Part shown: in pieces, positions 7,174-14,519 of the stretch
Position numbering within the stretch: position 1 is the stretch's first letter
How the letters are laid out: the number at the start of each line of letters is the position of its first letter
Assembly: GCA_004557285.1 (NCBI GenBank)
Contig: SFEK01000018.1
Coordinates: 1-21,081, forward strand
DNA from: Bacteroidales bacterium
GTDB lineage: Bacteria; Bacteroidota; Bacteroidia; Bacteroidales; Bacteroidaceae
Length of the DNA: 21,081 nucleotides
Direction of reading: 5' to 3'
The notes under the pieces: model-generated
Seen by the model: the letters and a program-made list of their open reading frames with translations, nothing else
The model's database searches: none
What the model was told of the DNA's origin: nothing
Position numbers and translations under genes: made by a program

Positions 7174-8949
7174 ATGAAAACTCTCAAGTCACGCACTTTC
7201 TGTGTATCATTATTGCTATTATTATGCCTTGTGGCCTTTGCTGTTCCTGCCAAACGAACATGGGTAACGTTCAAACAGTCTGACGGAACATCCATCACAG
7301 TGTCACTTGCCGGCGATGAACACCTGCATTATTACATCACCCAGGACAATGTACCGCTGGTGCGTGCCGAAAACGGCGACTTCCACTATGCCACCCACTT
7401 GGGCGAAGGCATGTCTGTATCCGGTGTCATTGCCCACGAAAAGGAGATGTGCAATATGGCCGAAGAACGACAGGTGGCCTTGTCATGCCATGTTGCCGAC
7501 AACACCCTCACCCCTGCTGAAATGAAAAACAGAAAAGCTGCCGCCATGGGACTGAGCACACACCTTGCAAGAAAAACATCACTCAACGATGGTACAAAAA
7601 AGCGTGGCCTCGTGATTCTTACCTCATTCTCTGACCTTGATTTCAGAGGTGATGACCCACAAGGCACATGGAACAATATCCTCAATCAGCAGGGATATGC
7701 CGAAAACAATGCTCCCGGCAGTGTAGCCGACTATTTCAGAGACCAAAGCAATGGTCTTTTTGACATTGAGTTTGATGTCATCGGACCAGTGAAAATGCCC
7801 AAAGAGCATACCTATTACGGCAAAAACGACCGTAATGGAAATGATATGTATGTGGGAGAACTGCTTGTCGAAGCTTGCTTCGCCATAGATGAACAGGTGA
7901 ATTTCCAGGATTACGACTGGGACGGCGACGGCTGGGCCGACATGGTATTCCTGTTATACGCCGGATGTGGAGAAAACTATACAGGCAACCCCACCTCGCT
8001 GATATGGCCTCACGAATGGCATCTGCTGGGATATGAAGATTATGCCGAAGGTGTTGCACTGGACAACACCATGATTGGCATTTATGCCTGTTCAAGCGAA
8101 CTCTCTGGCTATGAGAAAAGCACATCCAGCCAAAGCCTCTCCGGACTGGGCACCTTTTGCCATGAATTCTCACACTGTTTGGGACTTGCCGACCTGTATT
8201 CCTACTCAGGCAACCCGATGGCTGACGAATGGGACCTGATGGCTTCGGGCAGCTACAACGGAGATGGATGGTGTCCTGCAGGATACACGGCGTTTGAGAA
8301 GGAACAGAGCGGATGGTTGACCTCCATCGTATTGACTGACCCTACGGCTATCATCGGTCTTGCCCCTACGAGTCAGGGGGGTGAGGCCTACAAGATATAC
8401 AACGATGGCGACTCCACATGGTGCGAATATTACTTGCTTGAAAACCGTCAGCAAGATGGTTGGGACAAGGAAATTCCCGGAAGCGGACTCATCATCACAC
8501 ATATTGACTACGATGAGGATGTATGGTGGAACAACACGGTGAACGACACCCGAAACCACGAACGGTGTACGATTATCGGCGCCAACAACAATGCCTACAG
8601 ACCAACAGGCTATGCCTATCCATATATGGAGAACGACTCGCTGACCAACTATTCTATCCCTGCAGCCAAGGTGTATAAGAAGTCGGCAGAGGGCAACTAC
8701 CTGATGAACAAGCCCATCACAGAAATCACCCAAAACTATGGTCTCGTGTCATTCAAATTCATGGACAACAGCACGGGCATCGAGCACATCAGCATAGGTG
8801 CAAATATTGACAACAACCGCCCCATAAAGGCTTACACCACTACCGGTGTTCTGGTGGCTGTATTGCCCTCAGCCGCTGCATTGCAAACATTGCCCCAAGG
8901 CATGTATCTATTGAAACAGGACAAAACGATCAAATGGGTTAAGCGATAA
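7174..8949 (+). CDS. Secreted M6-family zinc metalloprotease with T9SS-type tail
   Basis: Predicted secreted endopeptidase of 591 aa. Residues 1-26 are a signal peptide; about 28-140 looks like an N-terminal prodomain; about 143-385 is the catalytic domain of the M6 (immune inhibitor A-like) family. The extended zinc motif is H330-E331-F-S-H334-C-L-G337-L-A-D340, followed by a metzincin-type Met-turn, DLMASGS (M356). DWDGDGWAD (248-256) may bind calcium. The last 50 or so residues (IKAYTTTGVLV...LPQGMYLLKQDKTIKWVKR) resemble a type IX secretion C-terminal sorting domain. All catalytic residues are present. First gene of a plus-strand cassette; the next gene begins 7 bases after its stop. It is flanked on both sides by pectin genes on the opposite strand, so a role in pectin use is not obvious. 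Substrate is unknown. Confidence 0.9.
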   Translation: MKTLKSRTFCVSLLLLLCLVAFAVPAKRTWVTFKQSDGTSITVSLAGDEHLHYYITQDNVPLVRAENGDFHYATHLGEGMSVSGVIAHEKEMCNMAEERQVALSCHVADNTLTPAEMKNRKAAAMGLSTHLARKTSLNDGTKKRGLVILTSFSDLDFRGDDPQGTWNNILNQQGYAENNAPGSVADYFRDQSNGLFDIEFDVIGPVKMPKEHTYYGKNDRNGNDMYVGELLVEACFAIDEQVNFQDYDWDGDGWADMVFLLYAGCGENYTGNPTSLIWPHEWHLLGYEDYAEGVALDNTMIGIYACSSELSGYEKSTSSQSLSGLGTFCHEFSHCLGLADLYSYSGNPMADEWDLMASGSYNGDGWCPAGYTAFEKEQSGWLTSIVLTDPTAIIGLAPTSQGGEAYKIYNDGDSTWCEYYLLENRQQDGWDKEIPGSGLIITHIDYDEDVWWNNTVNDTRNHERCTIIGANNNAYRPTGYAYPYMENDSLTNYSIPAAKVYKKSAEGNYLMNKPITEITQNYGLVSFKFMDNSTGIEHISIGANIDNNRPIKAYTTTGVLVAVLPSAAALQTLPQGMYLLKQDKTIKWVKR

Positions 8950-8956
8950 AACAACA

Positions 8957-9925
8957 ATGAACAAACAAAAAACATCTACACATCTGCTGGCGCTATTTGC
9001 AACAACTGCAACATTGGTGCTGGCAGCTTGTTCATCTGAAGAAAAACAAAACGGTACTATACCTACAAACAATGTTCCCATCAATTTCAGTTTGTATAGC
9101 AACAGCTATTCTCGTGCCAACGATGGCGGAACAGCGACAACCGCTGCGACACTGTCAGAAAACGGATTTACCACATTGGCCATTTATCAGGCTGACGAGG
9201 ATACTGAAGAAGAGGTTTATTTCTTTCAAAACATCACGCCCAAGACCACCAATGGCAACACATCGTTCCAATCCTCCTACTATTGGCCACTGCAGGGCAG
9301 CATGAAGTTCTATGCCGTTTATCCTCTGAGCGGAGGCAGCGAGGGCATCACACTCAACAACAGTGCTACCGACATCAAACTTGGAGCGTGGACTTGCCCA
9401 GGTTCTGTGGATGTAGTGGCTGCCACTACAGCAACTTTCACTTGTCCGGTTTCCACTGCCAATTTGCCCAGCTTTCCCAATATCCCCCTGTCGTTCAAGC
9501 ACTTGTTGGCCAATGTGTCATTCAAGTTTGTCCCTTCCGACAAGAATCCTGACCTGACCTACAAAATCAAGAGCTTTACCATCAAGGCATTGGGCAATGC
9601 CGCTGGTTATGATTTCAGCAATGAGAAATGGGATATGACCGGTGCCACGGAAACGACTTATATCTTTATTGATGAAGAGGTGAGCTTTAAAGGCAATGAA
9701 ACATACGACTGCCCCACCACCCTATTCATGCTTCCTCAATCAGGAACCAGAACCATTTCCATCAGTATGGAAATTTACAACAAGGACATTTTGATTGACA
9801 AACGCACTGCTGAAGTCAATTTAGGAAGCACTTATCCTTGGACCAAAGGAATAAAGACCAATACCAATTTCACCTTGTATCCACAAAACAATATTGGCTT
9901 TACCGTTAATGTTGAAGAATGGTAA
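8957..9925 (+). CDS. Fimbrillin-family (Mfa-like) lipoprotein
   Basis: Outer-membrane lipoprotein of 322 aa, with lipobox LAAC (C25) after a hydrophobic signal. The body resembles the fimbrillin / Mfa-like family of Bacteroidales surface proteins and pilins: an early INFSLYSNSYSR strand, a YYWPLQGSMKFYAVYP block (about 108-123), VDVVAATT and PLSFKHLLANVSFKF (177-191), and a final strand GFTVNVEEW at the extreme C-terminus. In known FimA/Mfa1 pilins an N-terminal segment is removed by an external protease and the terminal strands take part in polymerisation; R53 is the only early Arg and a possible cut site, but that is inference. It lies between the M6 protease and the DUF5119-like gene in one apparent transcription unit. 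It could be a pilin, a tip/accessory subunit or a non-polymerising surface lipoprotein. Confidence 0.82.
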   Translation: MNKQKTSTHLLALFATTATLVLAACSSEEKQNGTIPTNNVPINFSLYSNSYSRANDGGTATTAATLSENGFTTLAIYQADEDTEEEVYFFQNITPKTTNGNTSFQSSYYWPLQGSMKFYAVYPLSGGSEGITLNNSATDIKLGAWTCPGSVDVVAATTATFTCPVSTANLPSFPNIPLSFKHLLANVSFKFVPSDKNPDLTYKIKSFTIKALGNAAGYDFSNEKWDMTGATETTYIFIDEEVSFKGNETYDCPTTLFMLPQSGTRTISISMEIYNKDILIDKRTAEVNLGSTYPWTKGIKTNTNFTLYPQNNIGFTVNVEEW

Positions 9926-10871
9926 TCTTCATTCAACAAGTCACATACCGGCAGCAAGTCTGATACCAGGACTGGCTGTCGTTTTTTTGTCATGCCTGTC
10001 GTGCGAGGGTTTCTATGATCCAGGCCAAGACTACAACAAAATACCCATACAACTGAAACTCGACTGGAGTGAATTGCCCGAACCACCCGAGGGGATGACA
10101 ACCATTTTCTATCCTCACAACGGCGATGCGCCTATCCAATGGCAGAACAACCAGACCAATGGCATCGATGTGGTACTGCCCAAGGGAAAATACGACATCA
10201 TCGTGTTTAATCTCAGCCCAAACGAATACTCATCATTCTCCTTTTTCGATTTAAAGGACTTCAACTCTGCCCAGGTTTCCATCAATGAACAGGTGTACCA
10301 ACATACCTCCTACACCTTGCCTCCGCTATTGGCCACTATAGGCTATGAGCATCTTGACCTGACATTCAACGAGACAGAACCCTCATCGGTTTCCTTCCGT
10401 TTGACGCCTCATCTGTGCAACGTGACAACCACCATTCGTATCGCCGTGAAAAACCTGGTTGATGCCAAAATGATCAGTGGCACATTGCATGGCATGGCAA
10501 AGACCGTGATGCTGGGAAGCGGACATACAAACGACGAGCAAATGGATTTTCCGTTGGTACAATGGGAAAGACAAATGACCAACGACAAAGACGGATTCGT
10601 CACGACAACCATCTCCACCTTTGGGCAAACCAGCGATGAGAGTGAGTTGTCCATCAGCCTCAACTTCGTGATGAGCGATGGCACAACCAATTATCGTGCC
10701 ACCATCCGTCAGCAACAGTTTTCTCTGTTGCTTTCCGCAAAAAACAAACTGGTGATTGAAACTGCATTGCCTGAAACTCTGCCCCACACAGAAGCAGCAA
10801 TTTCAGGCAATGGATATGAAATCAATGTTGATGATTGGATTGAAACAGACAGTCCAACCATCCACATCTAA
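9909..10871 (+). CDS. DUF5119-like lipoprotein
   Basis: Predicted surface lipoprotein of 320 aa resembling DUF5119 proteins, which in Bacteroidales commonly sit next to fimbrillin-family genes. Recognisable features: VVFLSCLSC signal with candidate lipid cysteines at 29 and 32, then IPIQLKLDWSELPEPPEGMTTIFYPHNG, the KGKYDIIVFNLSPNEY block and a final GYEINVDDW close to the C-terminus, like the end of the neighbouring fimbrillin. The start is uncertain: ATG at 9909 overlaps the upstream gene by 17 bases in another frame and suggests translational coupling; a TTG at 9894 is the only alternative seen further upstream. The lipobox is not canonical. Last gene of the cassette; its stop is only three bases from the stop of the convergent glycan-binding gene. 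No specific ligand or enzymatic motif is visible. Confidence 0.75.
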   Translation: MLKNGNLHSTSHIPAASLIPGLAVVFLSCLSCEGFYDPGQDYNKIPIQLKLDWSELPEPPEGMTTIFYPHNGDAPIQWQNNQTNGIDVVLPKGKYDIIVFNLSPNEYSSFSFFDLKDFNSAQVSINEQVYQHTSYTLPPLLATIGYEHLDLTFNETEPSSVSFRLTPHLCNVTTTIRIAVKNLVDAKMISGTLHGMAKTVMLGSGHTNDEQMDFPLVQWERQMTNDKDGFVTTTISTFGQTSDESELSISLNFVMSDGTTNYRATIRQQQFSLLLSAKNKLVIETALPETLPHTEAAISGNGYEINVDDWIETDSPTIHI

Positions 10872-10874
10872 AAT

Positions 10875-12551
10875 TTATTCCAACCAGCGTGGGTCACCCA
10901 CCTGCTCAACCTGCAAGGCTGTGTTCTTCACGGTGAAGTCGCCATTGTCAGGATCCTTGAACATGTCCTTGGCCGAACCTTCAAAGGCCGCAATCTCTGC
11001 AATCTTGCCACTGCCCAGCACAAAGTCGTTGGCAGCATAACAGCTTGACCCAGAAATCTCGAATGTTCCCTGCTTGCCTCTCGCCGCCGGGTCAACCGTC
11101 TTGGCGAGCAGCAGTTTGTAGAGATTCACTTTCATGGTTTCGGCATTCTTGGCATTGATGAAGTATGCACCATTGCCCAGCAGATTGTAGAATGTGCACG
11201 ACTCGATATTGATGGTCATCGACTTGCAGAGCGAAACATCAATAAAACTCTTCTTGCCCATAGCCACATTGTAGAAGGTAGAATTGCTGATATTGATGCT
11301 CTCCATCTCACAACCACCCTTGTCGAAACAGAAGAGGGCATAGTTGCCGGCATGGTTGGTCACCACACAGTTGTCCATCTTGAGTTTGCCAATACGCTGA
11401 CCGCTGCTCACATCCTTCATACGGATAATGGCATTACTGAGATTGGCAATGTTACACTGTGTAAATGTCAGGGCATCGAGCGAACAGGTTTCACCATTAT
11501 TGATCAGATATTCGCAACCCTTGGTTCCTGTTTCGGCATCATAGCAACCGTCAATGTTCAGATGCTCAAAGTTCACATAAACATGGTTTCCACCAATCGA
11601 CATACTCTTTTTCACTTGCAGCGTGGCAAACTCACCAGCCCTTCCAAAGAAGTTGACACCTACACCTTCAGGAATATCGAGTCCTTCAGAGGCTGTTCCC
11701 AGGGTGAGTGTTGCACCAGCAGGAATACCAATAGACAGAGTGGCTGTGCCCGTCTGAGTTTTGGCGAGTGCCTGATCAGCCAGATCGTTAAGCATTTCCT
11801 GAGTGATTTCTGTGAATGACGGGTCAAGACTATACATCAAATCAGCGGCAGGCATACCCTTGGCTGTCTTCACGGTCTTGGCACCCAACAGGATGTCGCC
11901 ATTATATATAGAAAAGGTGTAAGTCTTGTTGGAGCGTAAGCCCGTAAAGGTATATTCAGCGGCAGCCCTGTCGGCATCGGTCAACATCACAATAGTTTCC
12001 TCCGGTTCCTCGTCAACAGTGGTCGAGGCTACCAGTTTGGTTACGTGTGAACCTTCAATCCATGTCAGGCGCACACTCTCGTCAAGACGGTCAGCCTCGG
12101 GTATATCACGCAACACACCAGGAGTTCTGAATGAAGCTCCCGACTTATAATAAACCCAGTTGGAGGGTGCCTTGTCGTCAGACATGGCCCTTACACGGAG
12201 GAAATACTCCGTATATTCCGTCAACCCTTTCAGTTCTACGGGCGACTTTACGATACTCTTGTCCTCTCCAAACACACGGGCATTGGCACCGCCCATGGGA
12301 ATCTCATCGTACAGAGAGTCGGTGCTGATTTCCACAATATAATACTGCACATTCTTGTCGTAGGCATCAAAGGTGACAGTGGCCACAGAGGGAGCGTTGT
12401 CATCGGTCTCCACTCCCAGGTTGCTGCTCTTCACACCAAACAGGCGGTCGAAGGCACTGTCGGTACTCCAGTCGTTGCCATCGGTACACGATGTAATGGG
12501 GGCAATGGCGCATACCGCCATTGCCATCCTTATGATATGATTGAATTTCAT
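10875..12551 (-). CDS. Surface glycan-binding lipoprotein, DUF4957/DUF5123-like (SusE position)
   Basis: Outer-surface lipoprotein of 558 aa encoded right after SusD, where PULs usually place their accessory glycan-binding protein. Signal with lipobox ITSC (C22). About 50-145 and 150-232 look like two fibronectin type III-like domains (LTEYTEYFLRVRAMS, LRSNKTYTFSIYNG). About 265-480 is rich in short strand/turn repeats (VNFEHLNIDGC, LTFTQCNIANLSNAIIRM, IESCTFYNLLGNG), consistent with a right-handed beta-helix related to pectate lyases. The C-terminus (DMFKDPDNGDFTVKN...GDPRW) is typical of DUF5123. No convincing lyase or hydrolase catalytic set is seen, so a binding role is more likely. The ATG at 12551 is preferred for the signal peptide; one at 12563 is also in frame. 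The gap to SusD is 16 bases. No terminator follows. Confidence 0.85.
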   Translation of the reverse strand: MKFNHIIRMAMAVCAIAPITSCTDGNDWSTDSAFDRLFGVKSSNLGVETDDNAPSVATVTFDAYDKNVQYYIVEISTDSLYDEIPMGGANARVFGEDKSIVKSPVELKGLTEYTEYFLRVRAMSDDKAPSNWVYYKSGASFRTPGVLRDIPEADRLDESVRLTWIEGSHVTKLVASTTVDEEPEETIVMLTDADRAAAEYTFTGLRSNKTYTFSIYNGDILLGAKTVKTAKGMPAADLMYSLDPSFTEITQEMLNDLADQALAKTQTGTATLSIGIPAGATLTLGTASEGLDIPEGVGVNFFGRAGEFATLQVKKSMSIGGNHVYVNFEHLNIDGCYDAETGTKGCEYLINNGETCSLDALTFTQCNIANLSNAIIRMKDVSSGQRIGKLKMDNCVVTNHAGNYALFCFDKGGCEMESINISNSTFYNVAMGKKSFIDVSLCKSMTINIESCTFYNLLGNGAYFINAKNAETMKVNLYKLLLAKTVDPAARGKQGTFEISGSSCYAANDFVLGSGKIAEIAAFEGSAKDMFKDPDNGDFTVKNTALQVEQVGDPRWLE

Positions 12552-12567
12552 TGCTCTATGCATGGTT

Positions 12568-14499
12568 TTAGTCGTTATAACCGTATGAATTATGTAATTT
12601 TCCGTTAGAAGCAGAAATTGTTGTTGAAGCTATCGGCATGAGGTAGCGGTTCTTGACAACAACACCATCTCCTACGAGTCCACTGCTGATGGTTGGCAGA
12701 TTGGTATCCACCTGCTTGTCCTTGCCTGTACCCACAGCCGACTTGCCAAAGCCATCTACACTGCCGGCATAGTCGTCGGGGTTGGATGGCAAACTGTACC
12801 ATGTCACACTGTTCATGTCGATTTTTGTCTGCTCGGCATCACTGTAATTAAAGTAGAGTTTGTCTGGATATTTGCCACTCTGCAGGTCGTTGAGATAAGT
12901 CTGCTTGAAGGCGTTGATGCGGTCAACAAGCAGGTTCCAGCGAATCAGGTCCCACTTGCGGTAGCCCTCACCGGCAAACTCCCAAGCATTCTCCTGTACC
13001 AAAGCTTCAAAGAATCCTTCTTTGGTGCGAGGCACATTGTTCATATAATTATTGGCTATCGAAGCCTCGCTGAAAGCGCGGTTGTGTACCAAGGCCAACG
13101 CCTGGAGGGCAGTGATGCCGGCATCACCCTGATAGCTGCCTTCAGGACCTGCCAGTTCGTTGAGACACTCAGCATAATAGAGCAACACCTGCGAATAACG
13201 CATCTTGACGGGATTGACACCTGTCATATGCTTGGCCGTAGCCTTGAGGTTTTCCTGCAACCACTCGTTGCTCATCTTGCGGCAATCCCACTTAGCACAA
13301 TACAGTCCGAACGGTGCATTGCCCAACATGCTCTCAATGGTATTCTTGCCGTCCTGCTTGATTTCGAAGGCGGCAATAGTAATGTCGCGGCGAAGGTCGT
13401 TCTTGTCGTAAGAATACAGCAACGGAGCGGTGAGTTTCAGCTTGCCTGAAGAGTTGCCGTAACCATATTCTGTAGTCACACCGTTCATACGCACACCAAC
13501 AGTATAACCCAGCTCACCGGTGACATTGCGTCCCATCGGGATTTCAAAAAGGTTCTCATGGTAAGTTTTGTCCAACTGCAACTGGTTGATGAGATACCAC
13601 TGGTTCTCGAACGAGGGATTAAGCTGGTGGGTTCCATTGTTGATGATGGCACTGAGGTGTTTCAAGGCCCTGGCATAAAGGTCGGTGCGCACATCCGCAG
13701 CTGGGCGCTGTGTAGGATAGGTGGCATCACTGTATGAGGCAGTCTCATAGCCTTCTTTGGCCTTCTCGCGTATGGCATAACCTGCACGTGTCATGGCGAT
13801 TTGTGCCAACAGTCCGTGGGCATAGCCCTTGGTGATACGCTCGGTGGTATATCCACCCACCTCGTCGGCCCAGGGAAGCATTTCCACAGCTTCTTCAAGG
13901 TCAACCAGCAGTTGGTCGAGAATCTCGTCACGGTCGGTCTTCGACAGGTAAGCGTTGGAGAGATCGCTCTTTGACGGTTCTGTCTTGAAAGGCACATCTC
14001 CAAAGAAACGCACAAGGTCAAGATAACACATGGCACGCAGGGTGAGTGCCTCGCCCAGATAACGTTTCATGGCCTGCTGCTCTGAGGTGGAGCCATTGGT
14101 GAGCAGATTGCTGTTTCTCACTCCTGCCACCACATCATTGGCATCCTCGATGACACCGTAGATGGCATCCCAAACGCCACTGATTTTTGACCAAGCCGGA
14201 CTGGCGTTATAGTTCATGTTGCCACGTTCGCTGGTGGTGTTGGTGGCATCGTCGCCCAGTCCGTCAACCAGTTCGATGTCGCTGTTCAGGTTCCAGACAA
14301 TCGCCAGGTCCTGTGAATAAGTGCGGTCTTGTGTCAGTCCGCCATATATCTTGTTGACACGCAGCTCTGTATAATAGGTAGAGTTATATACATCAGTGGT
14401 TTCCAGTTCTGATGGCGACTTCTGGTCGAGGAAGTCTGAACAAGAAGACATACTGATTACCCCCATTGCGATACACGCTGCTGAAATGATTTTTTTCAT
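12568..14499 (-). CDS. susD: SusD/RagB-family nutrient-binding outer-membrane lipoprotein
   Basis: SusD homologue of 643 aa, the lid and glycan-binding partner of the SusC transporter. Lipoprotein signal MKKIISAACIAMGVISMSSC with C20 as the lipidated residue, followed by SDFLDQKSP, the typical mature N-terminus of the family. The helical TPR-like region shows KRYLGEALTLRAMCYLDLVRFFGDVPFKTEPS, a classic SusD signature, and the later LYYAECLNELAG and GYRKWDLIRWNLLVDRINAFK blocks are also standard. Length is normal and no frame break is seen. It lies 20 bases after SusC and 16 before the surface glycan-binding gene. The pectic substrate is inferred from the neighbouring pectinases, not from the protein. 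The ATG at 14499 was chosen over 14508 because it starts the signal peptide. The symbol denotes family membership only. Confidence 0.96.
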   Translation of the reverse strand: MKKIISAACIAMGVISMSSCSDFLDQKSPSELETTDVYNSTYYTELRVNKIYGGLTQDRTYSQDLAIVWNLNSDIELVDGLGDDATNTTSERGNMNYNASPAWSKISGVWDAIYGVIEDANDVVAGVRNSNLLTNGSTSEQQAMKRYLGEALTLRAMCYLDLVRFFGDVPFKTEPSKSDLSNAYLSKTDRDEILDQLLVDLEEAVEMLPWADEVGGYTTERITKGYAHGLLAQIAMTRAGYAIREKAKEGYETASYSDATYPTQRPAADVRTDLYARALKHLSAIINNGTHQLNPSFENQWYLINQLQLDKTYHENLFEIPMGRNVTGELGYTVGVRMNGVTTEYGYGNSSGKLKLTAPLLYSYDKNDLRRDITIAAFEIKQDGKNTIESMLGNAPFGLYCAKWDCRKMSNEWLQENLKATAKHMTGVNPVKMRYSQVLLYYAECLNELAGPEGSYQGDAGITALQALALVHNRAFSEASIANNYMNNVPRTKEGFFEALVQENAWEFAGEGYRKWDLIRWNLLVDRINAFKQTYLNDLQSGKYPDKLYFNYSDAEQTKIDMNSVTWYSLPSNPDDYAGSVDGFGKSAVGTGKDKQVDTNLPTISSGLVGDGVVVKNRYLMPIASTTISASNGKLHNSYGYND

Positions 14500-14519
14500 A
14501 AAATGCAATTCCTTTCTAA

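Noticed and set aside
10875..12551. The SusE-position protein as an active pectate lyase
   Set aside because: It has beta-helix-like repeats but no recognisable PL1/PL9 catalytic Arg/Lys or Ca-ligand set; two FN3-like domains and a lipobox fit a binding protein better.
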